54,476 bases of DNA from an uncultured Lachnospiraceae bacterium (GTDB lineage Bacteria > Bacillota > Clostridia > Lachnospirales > Lachnospiraceae), in assembly GCA_947589315.1 (NCBI GenBank), contig CANPZE010000018.1, forward strand, positions 1 through 54,476. The letters are read 5' to 3'. Position numbers and translations under genes: made by a program. Below are positions 9,001 through 17,546 of this stretch, in pieces. The notes under the pieces are model-generated. The model searched no databases, had not been told where the DNA came from, and saw only the letters and a list, made by a program, of their open reading frames with translations. Position 1 is the stretch's first letter; each line of letters begins with the position of its first letter.

Positions 9001-12000
9001 TGCTGCCGCAACAGCTCCCTCACCGTTATGCCTCCGCCCGCAAAGACTCTCACGGGAACCGTATTGATAAACAAGCCTACCGCCTGTTCAATCCCCGGCA
9101 AGTCGATATTTCTTCCGGAAACTGTCTTTCCAAATACGGCGTCCTCCTGGTTATTTTCTCTCTGCAGCAAGATTCCCCAGGCTGTCTCAAATAACGTGCT
9201 TAGCGTAATGCCCATCTCCGCCGTCATTTCACGCAATTTTTCTTCAAGCGGCCGTTCAAGGGCTATGGTGTAAATCTGTTCGCCGGCGTTTTCTTTCCCC
9301 TCGCCTGTCGGGGAGATCGCCACGCCCTCTGAATAGCCGTCCAGATATTGTTTCCAATATCCTGCGCTCTCTGACTGGTCTTGATTTTTCTTCTGGCGCA
9401 GGGATAGATAAGAAGAGTATGTACAGGAACGCCTTGTCTCTTCCCTGACGGTTTTCTCCATTTCTTCCATGCTTTTACCGGCGCACAATTGAAGATAATA
9501 CTGTTCCAGCGACCGCAGCAATACCGGGAAACTCCACCCATCCAAAATAATATGATGCTGCGTCACTAAGAGCTGCGTAGCTTCTCCTTCTTGTCCCGGG
9601 AATGCAAGAACGCGGATCAGGCTGTCTTCTGACAGCGAAAAATGCCTCTGGCATTCCTGTTCCCGGTATTTCCCAGGGTCTCCGCCTTCGATTACTTCAA
9701 AATAAATAGCCTTCTCTTTCCAGATCACCTGATACGACCTGGAAAGTCCCTCGTGGTAAAATGACGTCCTCAGTGCTTCATAGCGCATCGAAAGAAGGTG
9801 CAATGCCTTCTCCATGCAGGCGGCGTTCCACTCGCCATGCATCGCCAGCTGATCTTGGAGAATGTACGATGTCGTATCATGATCCGCCATCCAGTGATAA
9901 AGCATCCCTTCCTGCAGCGGAGTCAGCGTAAAGATCCTCTCGCAAGCTTCCGGCTGAAACTGCTTGCATAAGACCTTCCAGTCTTTCATGGAAACGGTGC
10001 CGGGCTCGCTGACATCGGACGGAGTCAGGACGGCGTATTTTCCCTGCAAGCCTCCTTCCGTCTGCTTCTCTGCCAATTTACGCAGGTGATCCGTAAAGCC
10101 CTCAAGGAGTTTTGCTATTTTTTCTCCGCCCATCCTGTTGTCATAAGTGCAAAGGATCTCTAATCCGTCCTGCAGCAGGCGCAGATTAAAGGAAATCGTA
10201 TTTTTATCGCCATTTTCCGGACTGATCTCTGTGCCGAATGTCTCGCTGCATACCTGTATCCCGTCAAATTTTACAGACTGTTCCTCGCCGAGATAGTTGA
10301 ATACAATCCCGCCGGGAATCAGCTCTTTCCCGCATTTTTGCCGGTAAATGCCGTATCCCATCCCCTCGTTCGGAATGCTAAGCAATTCTTCTTTGCATTC
10401 GATGATCTGTTCTTCAGCGTCATCGCAGCAGCGCAATATCATCGGATAAACCGCCGTAAACCATCCTACTGTGCGCTCCGTCCTGAGATCCTCCTGCAGG
10501 ATCCCCCTTCCGTGGCTCTCCATATAGACCGGGCAGGCATCAATCTGAAAATGCTGCTTCAAGCTCCGGGAAAGCCCGGCAAGCAGCAGCGCATCCAGCC
10601 TGCAATGATATTTGCGTTTCGCCATCTGCTGCAGCGCTGCGGAAGAGGATCGGTCCAGCATGGCGGCGACCGTAGTAAATCCTTTTGCCTCCCCTTCTGT
10701 GCTGTCGCCCAGGAAGCTGTCTTGCAGAGGCGAGAGCGTTTCTATCCGCCCCGTCACTTCCTTCCAATACGCTTCCTCCCGTTCAAACGCCGGGCTGCCG
10801 CCGTACTCTTTCTGGCGGACGCTCCACTCCCCAAAGGAAACGGTACGGGACAGCGGGCAGCTTCCCAATTCTTTCCCTTCTGCAGCCGCCTGATACAATA
10901 TAGAGAAATCTTCCAATAAAATCCCCCAGGATACTTCGTCTACCGCCAGATGGTGGATGACAAAGAATACCTGATCGGAACCGCCTTTGCGATGGAATAA
11001 ATGAACCCGCATTATCACGCCGTTTTCAATATCTAATGATTCCTGGCATTTTTCGCATATCTCCTGTGAAAAAGAAGATTCTTCTACGGCGATCTCCGGC
11101 ATCTCATCCGCCGGACGGACGCCGACATAAGGCATCCTCTGCTCTTCTGATGTGAAATCCTGTTTTATCTTCCCGGAAGATATGTCTTCCTTTGGATATT
11201 GCACATAGCTGCGGAGCATACTATGCCTGGCTGCCAGCTCGTTGACCGCCCTCTGTACGGAGTCCAGGGAAACCGGCTCATCGAAAGACAGCATCGCCGA
11301 CTGGTTGTAATGGTTGGGAGCCGGCATATCCGCCCGCAAAAAATCCCACATTACCGGCGTCAGCGGCACATCTTTCCTCTCGAGATATTCCTCCGCCTCT
11401 TTTCTCACAGAAAGGTGCGCTTCTAAGCGGCGGATCGTGCGGTCCTGAAGGAGATGCCTGACTTCTGTCTCATATCCTTTCTCGCGCAGATGGGACATGA
11501 TGCGGATCGCCTTGATAGAATCCCCGCCCAGTTCAAAGAAATCATCCTCTATGCCAACAGGCGAGATCTCCAGGACTTCTTCCCATGTCTCGGCGCACGC
11601 CTTCTGCGCATCCGTCTCCGGCGGCACATAGGTTTCACTTCTGTCAAACTCCGGATCCGGCAGCGCCTTCTTATCAATCTTTCCATTGACGGTCAATGGC
11701 ATCTCTTCCATCCGAAGAAGATATTGCGGCACCATATAATACGGCAGCATCTCCTCCAACCTGCCTTTCAGCTGCGCCGGCTCCAGTGCAGAGTCGGATG
11801 TATAATACCCGCAGATCCACTTGTCTTTGTTCTCGGAAGTCTTGATGACAACCGCAGCATCGCATACCTGCTCCACCTCGGACATGCGGTTCTCGATCTC
11901 TTCCAGCTCCATGCGGAATCCGCGCACTTTTACCTGATTGTCCTGACGCCCAAGAAATTCTATATTGCCATCCGGCAGGTAACGTGCGATATCCCCGCTC

Positions 12001-15000
12001 CGATACATTCTGCCCTCACCAAATGGATTTTCGATGTATTTCTCCCGGGTCAATTCTTCCCGGTGCAGATAGCCTCTCGTCACGCCGGCGCCGGCGATGC
12101 AAAGCTCTCCCGGTATCCCGATGCCGCAAAGCTCCATGCCGCGCATAATATAAACCTGGGTATTTGGTATCGCCTTCCCGATCGGGACGTTGTTTCCCGT
12201 ACCGCCCTGATACAGATAACTGGTGGCGTTGACTGTCGTTTCCGTTGGACCATAGGTATTAAACACTCTCCGTCCCGGAAGCCAGCGGCGGAGCAGGTCT
12301 CCCGATGGCGCTTCTCCGCCAACGTCCAAAAGCCACAGATCCGGAAGGTTCTCCGGGTGAAGCTCCCATAAAAATCCCGGCGTCAGCGAAGCCGCCGTTA
12401 CGCCCTTTTCCCGGCAATACCGTTCCAGCTGCTCCGGTTCGCGGACAATCTCAGGCGGGATCAGGCACAGAGTCCCTCCCAGGTATAGGATGTGGAAAAT
12501 ATCCCAGACAGACTGGTCAAACACAAAATCCGCAAACTGCAGCACGCAGTCCTTTTCTGTTATCTGATAGATATCATTATATGCTTCCAGAAGATTGATC
12601 AGCTGCCGATGCTCCACCATAACTCCCTTGGGCTTGCCAGTCGTCCCGGAGGTATAGATAATATATGCCAGCTGGTCGCCTTTTACCGGGATGTCTATTG
12701 CAGCAACGCAGCGATCTGCTTCTCCGCTCTCTGTACCTGCAGCCAGGCTTCCGCCCGCTGCGGTACAGGTTATCTCCCCGTCTTCTCCCAGCTCCGTCTG
12801 TAGTATGGCGATCTTATGCTCCTTCGCCCATTGCTGATGTTCTTTGGGCAGATCGGCTGCGCATGTAACGATGACCTGCGGTGCAGAATCTTCTAAGAGA
12901 AACTGGATCCTTTGCTCCGGATAGGCGGGCGATACCGGCACATACGCCATCCCCGCTTTCATGATGCCGAAGATGGCGATCACCATTTCCAGGCTGCGCT
13001 GCGCAAAGATCACTCCCAGATCTCCATCCCGCCCTGTTGTCTCTCTGAGTATCTTATCCGCCAAAATATCTGACAGGCGGTTTAGTTCGCTGTAAGTCAG
13101 TCCGGAGCCGCCAAAGACGACTGCCTGTTGTTCCGGTATATTCTGCGCATGGCTGCGGAGGGCATCTATCACCGTACACTCCGCCACTTCGATCTTCTGC
13201 CCCTGGAAGTCCTGCAGCAGCAATTTCTTCTCTTTGTCAGAGATCATGTCAAGCCCTTCGAGGGACACACTGTCCTTTGCGATACATTCCTCTACCAAAG
13301 CCTGATAATGGCAAAGCATCCATTGGATCGTTGCCTGTTCAAACAGATCCCTGTCATATTCCAGGCGCAGATGGTACTCGTTGCCGATCCGCTCTGTCTC
13401 CAGGGTCAGATCATACATTGCCGTATCCGTCTCAAGGTATCGCAAATTTATCTTCTTCCCGTCAGACAGGTTCATTTCTCTCTCAGCGCTTTGCATCACA
13501 AAAAGAACGTCAAAGAGAAGATTACCAGACGGCGTCCTTTCCGCCTTCAAGTCCCGGACGATCTCTTCCAACGGCCACGCCTGATGCTCCTGGGCGAAAA
13601 GAACTCTCTCCTTTACCTGCGCCAGCAATTCGGAAAATGTCATCTGTTTTGTTATCTGTGACATAACAGGAACGGTATGGACAAACATTCCCTGCATCTG
13701 TTCGAGTTCCGGACGGTCGCGTCCCGCCATGACGGTTCCTGTGATGATTCTTTCCTGCCCTGTATATTTATGGAGCAGCGCAAACCACACAGCGTACAAA
13801 AACATGTACTCCGTTGCGCCGTGTTCTTTGCAATAAGATGCGATCCTTGCACACAAACTTTCCGATAATACGCTGTGAAGCGTTTCACCCAGATGGCTTT
13901 TTAACGCAGGGCGAGCCTTATCCGGTCTCAGCTCCAACGCCGGGATCTCGCCGGCAAGCATCTCTTTCCAGGCGTTTCCGTGGACAGAGAAATCCGCCTT
14001 CCGCTCCCATTGCGCAAACTCTTTATATTGAAGCTCTAATGCCGGCAGTTCTTTCCTGTCGTATGCGGCGCAAAATTCTTTTGCAAACAATTCCATGCTG
14101 CTACCATCGCTGATGCTGTGGTGCCAGTCCATAAAAATCGTTGTTTTTCCTTTGTCTGTCCGGATATTCCAATGAAACAAAGGCGCACGGTCCATCGCAA
14201 ACGGACGCAGCAGCGGCTCATCCTGGATGCAAGACGCTTCTACAGCGTCAGCCGCCCATTGTTCAACTGCCTTCTGCCTTTCCATATCGCAATAAGGCGC
14301 CGTCCCCATATCCGGCATGATCTTTTGCTTAAGCCCGCCGTCTTCGACTGTCAAAGACGTCCGGAGTATCTCATGCCTGACAAAAAGGCTTGCCAGGGCT
14401 TCTTTCACTCTGTCTGTGTCCAGCTGCCCCTCGCAGGCGATCTCCAATGGGAGGTGATATGAAAAATCATCTTCTGCGCATAGCTGCTGGGCGGTATATA
14501 TCCTCTCCTGCGCCGTGCCCGGCTCATAATATGCTTTCTCTTCCAGCTTATGGATGCCGCCATCGTCATCTATGTCTTCTGATTCTTCCAGAACTGCCGC
14601 CAGCTCCCTGACGACCGGATGGGCTAAGACCTGCGGCAGCATGACGGCTTTTTTGCACCGCTCCCGGAGAAGGAACAGCAGCTTCACCGCCAGCAAAGAA
14701 TGGCCGCCAAGGCGCAGGAAATCGCCCTCCGCTCCCACGCTGTCCAGGTCAAAAAGCTCCTCATAGGCGGCCGCAACCATGCGCTCCATGTCGCTCTCCA
14801 GAGCCTGGAACGCATCGCCTCCCTGGCTCCACTCCGGCTCCGGCAGCCTTTTTTTATCAACTTTTCCATTGACATTCAAGGGAATCTGATCCAAATGGAT
14901 AAAGAAAGAAGGAATCATATAATACGGACAGATCTCAGACATCCTCTGGCGCATCTTCGCCTCGTCCAGCTCTGTCTCTGAGACATAATATGCCGCCAGA

Positions 15001-16325
15001 TATTTTTCCTCATTGCGCACTACGGCGGAAACGGTTGCATCAAAAATGCCTTCGCACTGGCGCAACACGCTCTCCACCTCCGCCAGTTCAATACGGAAGC
15101 CTCGGATCTTCACCTGCTCATCCGCTCTCCCCAGATATTCCAGACGCCCTTCGCTGCTGCGGACAAGATCGCCTGTATGATAGATTCTTTCATATCCTTT
15201 TCTATGGTCAAACGGATTCGGCGTATATGCCTTTTCTGTCTGTTCCGGCTGATTCAGGTATCCGCGGGTGATATGCGGACCCGCAGCGCAGAGTTCGCCG
15301 ATCTCTCCGGGCGCCACAGCGTTGCCTTCCTGGTCAAGAATATAGATCTTCACCTCGTCCAGCGGCTTGCCGATCGGCACTGTCTGGGTATCGTCCTTAG
15401 TCACGCGATGGATCGTCAGAAGAATCGTCCCCTCTGTCGGACCGTACCCATTATGCAGCTGATACCCTTCCGGCGGTTCGATCGGGGCGAGCGCCTCGCC
15501 CGCAACTGTCAGATGGCGCAGGGAATGATTCTTGGTATGCAAGACAAACTGCCGTCCAAGCTGCGTTGTCATAGAACAATGCGTTATGCCGTTTTCCTCA
15601 AAAAACCGGTTCAGCGCATCCAGATCCGTCCGGATCTCTTCCGGTATAATATATACCGCTGCGCCCGCTGCCAGCGGCATAAACAATTCCATCATGGACA
15701 CGTCAAAGACGAAGCTGGCGTGTTCCGCCATGCGGCAAGTCTCGTCTGCTTCATAATAATGTTTATACCACTTGCAAAAAGAAAGAATGTTGCCGTGTTC
15801 CAGCATACAGCCTTTTGGTTTCCCTGTAGAACCGGAAGTATACAAAAGGACAAAAAGATCTTCCGGCGCAATCGCTTTTTGCGCCTGTAGCAAGCTTTTT
15901 ACCTCTTCTGCCTCTGGCCGGGCAAGGGAAGGGATTTCTTCCATCCACAAAATATCCCTGGTCTTTGCCGGCAAGAGTTCCTGATACTCTTTCGATGCAA
16001 TGACCAGCGCGCTGCCGGCGTCTTCGATCATATAGCCGATCCGGCTGACCGGATGCGTAGCGTCCAGGGGCTGATAAGCCGCACCTGTCTTCAGGACGCC
16101 CAGGGCGCAGATCAGCATATACTCGCTCCTGGGGACCAGAACCGACACGACCTTTCCGCCGCCGATCCCTTTGCGCATCAAAGCTGCCGCCAGCCGGTCC
16201 GTCTGATCCCAAAGCTCCCTGTAAGAGAAACGCTTCTGCCCAAAAACCAGAGCCTCCTTCTCCGGTACGCGCTGTACCTGTTGATAAATCCGCTCCACCA
16301 GCAATCCTTCTCTTACCATATTCAT
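6087..16325 (-). CDS. Trimodular nonribosomal peptide synthetase A-T-C-A-T-E-C-A-T-TE
   Basis: About 3412 residues. Domain order with approximate positions: A1 20-490 (YTSGSTGKPKG), T1 (LGGHS, Ser543), C1 595-1010 (HHSISDG near 735), A2 1060-1560 (YTSGTTGKPKG), T2 (LGGDS, Ser1603), E 1655-2080 (HHLAVDEVSW near 1790), C2 2120-2540 (HHIILDGW near 2256), A3 2570-3060, T3 (LGGNS, Ser3117) and a type I thioesterase (GYSQGG, Ser3259; His in SEEHL). The E domain after module 2 predicts a D-residue at position 2, so C2 should be of the DCL type. By-eye pocket residues are roughly D-V-M-S-T-A-G-I-L for A1, D-Q-W-S-D-G-T-V-N for A2 and D-Q-M-M-D-G-T-V-N for A3; I cannot assign substrates. The ATG at 16325 follows GAAGGGAG; an upstream in-frame GTG at 16343 is less likely. 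The thioesterase implies that the chain is released here. Confidence 0.95.
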   Translation of the reverse strand: MNMVREGLLVERIYQQVQRVPEKEALVFGQKRFSYRELWDQTDRLAAALMRKGIGGGKVVSVLVPRSEYMLICALGVLKTGAAYQPLDATHPVSRIGYMIEDAGSALVIASKEYQELLPAKTRDILWMEEIPSLARPEAEEVKSLLQAQKAIAPEDLFVLLYTSGSTGKPKGCMLEHGNILSFCKWYKHYYEADETCRMAEHASFVFDVSMMELFMPLAAGAAVYIIPEEIRTDLDALNRFFEENGITHCSMTTQLGRQFVLHTKNHSLRHLTVAGEALAPIEPPEGYQLHNGYGPTEGTILLTIHRVTKDDTQTVPIGKPLDEVKIYILDQEGNAVAPGEIGELCAAGPHITRGYLNQPEQTEKAYTPNPFDHRKGYERIYHTGDLVRSSEGRLEYLGRADEQVKIRGFRIELAEVESVLRQCEGIFDATVSAVVRNEEKYLAAYYVSETELDEAKMRQRMSEICPYYMIPSFFIHLDQIPLNVNGKVDKKRLPEPEWSQGGDAFQALESDMERMVAAAYEELFDLDSVGAEGDFLRLGGHSLLAVKLLFLLRERCKKAVMLPQVLAHPVVRELAAVLEESEDIDDDGGIHKLEEKAYYEPGTAQERIYTAQQLCAEDDFSYHLPLEIACEGQLDTDRVKEALASLFVRHEILRTSLTVEDGGLKQKIMPDMGTAPYCDMERQKAVEQWAADAVEASCIQDEPLLRPFAMDRAPLFHWNIRTDKGKTTIFMDWHHSISDGSSMELFAKEFCAAYDRKELPALELQYKEFAQWERKADFSVHGNAWKEMLAGEIPALELRPDKARPALKSHLGETLHSVLSESLCARIASYCKEHGATEYMFLYAVWFALLHKYTGQERIITGTVMAGRDRPELEQMQGMFVHTVPVMSQITKQMTFSELLAQVKERVLFAQEHQAWPLEEIVRDLKAERTPSGNLLFDVLFVMQSAEREMNLSDGKKINLRYLETDTAMYDLTLETERIGNEYHLRLEYDRDLFEQATIQWMLCHYQALVEECIAKDSVSLEGLDMISDKEKKLLLQDFQGQKIEVAECTVIDALRSHAQNIPEQQAVVFGGSGLTYSELNRLSDILADKILRETTGRDGDLGVIFAQRSLEMVIAIFGIMKAGMAYVPVSPAYPEQRIQFLLEDSAPQVIVTCAADLPKEHQQWAKEHKIAILQTELGEDGEITCTAAGGSLAAGTESGEADRCVAAIDIPVKGDQLAYIIYTSGTTGKPKGVMVEHRQLINLLEAYNDIYQITEKDCVLQFADFVFDQSVWDIFHILYLGGTLCLIPPEIVREPEQLERYCREKGVTAASLTPGFLWELHPENLPDLWLLDVGGEAPSGDLLRRWLPGRRVFNTYGPTETTVNATSYLYQGGTGNNVPIGKAIPNTQVYIMRGMELCGIGIPGELCIAGAGVTRGYLHREELTREKYIENPFGEGRMYRSGDIARYLPDGNIEFLGRQDNQVKVRGFRMELEEIENRMSEVEQVCDAAVVIKTSENKDKWICGYYTSDSALEPAQLKGRLEEMLPYYMVPQYLLRMEEMPLTVNGKIDKKALPDPEFDRSETYVPPETDAQKACAETWEEVLEISPVGIEDDFFELGGDSIKAIRIMSHLREKGYETEVRHLLQDRTIRRLEAHLSVRKEAEEYLERKDVPLTPVMWDFLRADMPAPNHYNQSAMLSFDEPVSLDSVQRAVNELAARHSMLRSYVQYPKEDISSGKIKQDFTSEEQRMPYVGVRPADEMPEIAVEESSFSQEICEKCQESLDIENGVIMRVHLFHRKGGSDQVFFVIHHLAVDEVSWGILLEDFSILYQAAAEGKELGSCPLSRTVSFGEWSVRQKEYGGSPAFEREEAYWKEVTGRIETLSPLQDSFLGDSTEGEAKGFTTVAAMLDRSSSAALQQMAKRKYHCRLDALLLAGLSRSLKQHFQIDACPVYMESHGRGILQEDLRTERTVGWFTAVYPMILRCCDDAEEQIIECKEELLSIPNEGMGYGIYRQKCGKELIPGGIVFNYLGEEQSVKFDGIQVCSETFGTEISPENGDKNTISFNLRLLQDGLEILCTYDNRMGGEKIAKLLEGFTDHLRKLAEKQTEGGLQGKYAVLTPSDVSEPGTVSMKDWKVLCKQFQPEACERIFTLTPLQEGMLYHWMADHDTTSYILQDQLAMHGEWNAACMEKALHLLSMRYEALRTSFYHEGLSRSYQVIWKEKAIYFEVIEGGDPGKYREQECQRHFSLSEDSLIRVLAFPGQEGEATQLLVTQHHIILDGWSFPVLLRSLEQYYLQLCAGKSMEEMEKTVREETRRSCTYSSYLSLRQKKNQDQSESAGYWKQYLDGYSEGVAISPTGEGKENAGEQIYTIALERPLEEKLREMTAEMGITLSTLFETAWGILLQRENNQEDAVFGKTVSGRNIDLPGIEQAVGLFINTVPVRVFAGGGITVRELLRQQQEKSLASMPYEDMSLSEVQSMSGLGEMLVQTLFVYENYFVEKEEESIFEAETLREETNYPAAFFVEERETLTLNMLYDGGKYPEKQMHRLIRRIENIVREIAQDPDKKVEELSVITDEERREMMGDFSGKRLIYPPKSFPMILREEAQKRPDAIAVRFYGQSMTYGQLYEDCEKLAHQLGCGKERFVAVFAQRGLEMVVSVIGAMFAGAAYVPVDPQYPDDRIRYILNDCKPEIILRSVPESDAGRIGEMAGEFGIPIYDVDLETIEGMAERDREEQLFAAMPEWEKRAAYIIYTSGTTGNPKGVVITHAGLTNMVYANMEFYGFCKEDVVLQLANYVFDQSVMDIFNTLGAGGTLCLVSRDTMRTAEALAEYCNEQGVTVLMSTTVMLGAFHPEQFHGLRFVDCGGDIARREILDRWRAVADLVVNTYGPTETTVNATAFVYDRPLEGSVPIGVPLPNKKIYILQGEKLCGVGMKGEICITGEGLAREYLNKPEQTEKSFVKNPLGEGRMYRTGDIGKYLENGAIFFEGRMDSQIKLRGYRIELAEIQHHLCDLPQIEEAEVVCFRDGGQDTLAAYIVCGDGITADEGEILAELKKKMPYYMIPDAIVQLPAIPLNQSGKLDVRALEVPVRKSTHEYEEPKTDMEKKIAGLYEEILGNDSVGRNDSFFELGGNSIDVMRLVSALADHHVAVEDIFACDTPRLLGEKLSGAQEAQLEERRPHVLWKGKKEDAVPALICLPPSGGLSLCYSELLQELEWEGTVYGLNDMKYGKFQKLSDEELAQIEENPPEQWEETMEAYWRQIQKIWKDGDILVGYSQGGSASFLIAQRLEKQGDHPGAVFMLESEPHRDDEEEPSRQEALQIAGLEEKERKEWSQAEKISYLVAWQNIANPLKIDGKVSCPIYVCNLSGGNSLEEGKAGKGSNCWKPYTSGESKMRLIPGTSEEHLVYLQKYKREISGWIRQCYKENGE

Positions 16326-16385
16326 GTTTGTTCTCCCTTCCACCTGCTCCTGTCCCCTTTGATGATTGCAAAATATTCTATGTTT

Positions 16386-17546
16386 TTAACGGTAAATGGA
16401 ATCAATAATCTGTAAATCCTCAAACGAAACATCAAATCCAATCTTTAACGCCATATCATAGTTCAAAAAGATCTTTGGCGTACACTCGCAGACCTGATCC
16501 AGATCGCGAAACGCCGTTCCCTCTTCATGGTAGGCGCGTATCTGCCGGATCACATGCTGCGCCTGCTCGGAATAATCTACCAGGGACACGCCAAACAGCG
16601 CTCCATACTGTACCGGAGCCACATCATCCTGCGCAAGCGTCGGTATCTTATTGGGGACGATAGAATCCGCCAAAAGGTCTTCCAGCTGATTTTCATAATC
16701 AATAACGGACACGGTGATATACAAGGTATCCATCCCTTCCTCCGCCAGTTCGCGGTAAGCCGCTTTTAATTCGCGGTAATACCGGGCGTTGTCTTTGCTG
16801 GATTTCGGTTCATCGACATGGCGCGTCAATATCTCAAATCCCAGCTTTTCCGCCGCTTCTTTCACGGAATCGATCGCAGAATAGACATAAGCGTCCTCAG
16901 AATCCTCATATACCACGCCGAGCTTCTTAAAATGCAGGAACTTATATCCCGCCTCGATCTGCCGCCTGTAACTGGTGCTGTCGATCAGCGCATACGTCAG
17001 GTCGTCCCCCGGATCCGTCTCGCTTTTTACGATCTCAGACGCAATCGGATCCGCCGCCAGCAATACCATGTATGGGTTCTGCTTCTCGTGTTCTTTGAAA
17101 TAAACTCCCGCCGTTGTTCCCATCACGATCGTCAAGTCAACGTCCTCCCGGTTGACCATCGTCTCATAATCTTTTTCTTTCATTAGCCCCATATCAAAAT
17201 AGGCGTCTTGCACAAATTCATAATTTCCGGCGCCAGTCTGGTTGGCGCAGATAGCATCCCAGAGTTTTTTGGCATCCCCGCTCCGGAATGACATGTCAAA
17301 ATTGGTATCCGGATAATTCGTTTCCATAAAGCCTTCCCGGATGCTTCCCTCTTTTTCAAATTCCTCTGCAAGGATCAGCAGCTGTTGTGCGAAAGAAGAG
17401 TATTCCTTCATCTGTACATACCCAATCCGCAGCGGCTGTTTCTGGTCGGCGGCTTTCGTTGTGCTGTCCGGGCTTTTGCCCAGGCCGACTACTGCTGCCG
17501 CCACACAAAATAAAATCACAGATCTGATTATTCTTTTTATTTTCAT
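16386..17546 (-). CDS. ABC_sub_bind-type substrate-binding protein
   Basis: About 386 residues with a basic N-terminus and a hydrophobic stretch (SVILFCVAAAVVGLG) that looks like a signal peptide or anchor, followed by a periplasmic-binding-protein fold (IGYVQMKEYSSF, VMGTTAGVYF, LGVVYEDSEDAYVYSA). The pattern resembles the TrpX/ABC_sub_bind family (PF04392). Such proteins usually pair with a dedicated permease and ATPase, and none is present. Instead the gene overlaps the sensor-MFS gene by 4 nt (ATGA) and precedes the NRPS gene by 60 nt. It may bind a ligand or precursor outside the cell and present it to the fused sensor-MFS protein (inference). The ATG at 17546 is chosen; a GTG at 17552 is also possible. 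Confidence 0.75.
   Translation of the reverse strand: MKIKRIIRSVILFCVAAAVVGLGKSPDSTTKAADQKQPLRIGYVQMKEYSSFAQQLLILAEEFEKEGSIREGFMETNYPDTNFDMSFRSGDAKKLWDAICANQTGAGNYEFVQDAYFDMGLMKEKDYETMVNREDVDLTIVMGTTAGVYFKEHEKQNPYMVLLAADPIASEIVKSETDPGDDLTYALIDSTSYRRQIEAGYKFLHFKKLGVVYEDSEDAYVYSAIDSVKEAAEKLGFEILTRHVDEPKSSKDNARYYRELKAAYRELAEEGMDTLYITVSVIDYENQLEDLLADSIVPNKIPTLAQDDVAPVQYGALFGVSLVDYSEQAQHVIRQIRAYHEEGTAFRDLDQVCECTPKIFLNYDMALKIGFDVSFEDLQIIDSIYR

Noticed and set aside
11454-12371. Plus-strand open frame of 305 codons
   Set aside because: It lies antisense within module 2 of the NRPS, has no ribosome site and no recognisable motif; it is a composition-driven shadow frame.
15177-15890. Plus-strand open frame of 237 codons
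   Set aside because: Antisense to adenylation domain 1 of the NRPS, whose motifs are unambiguous.
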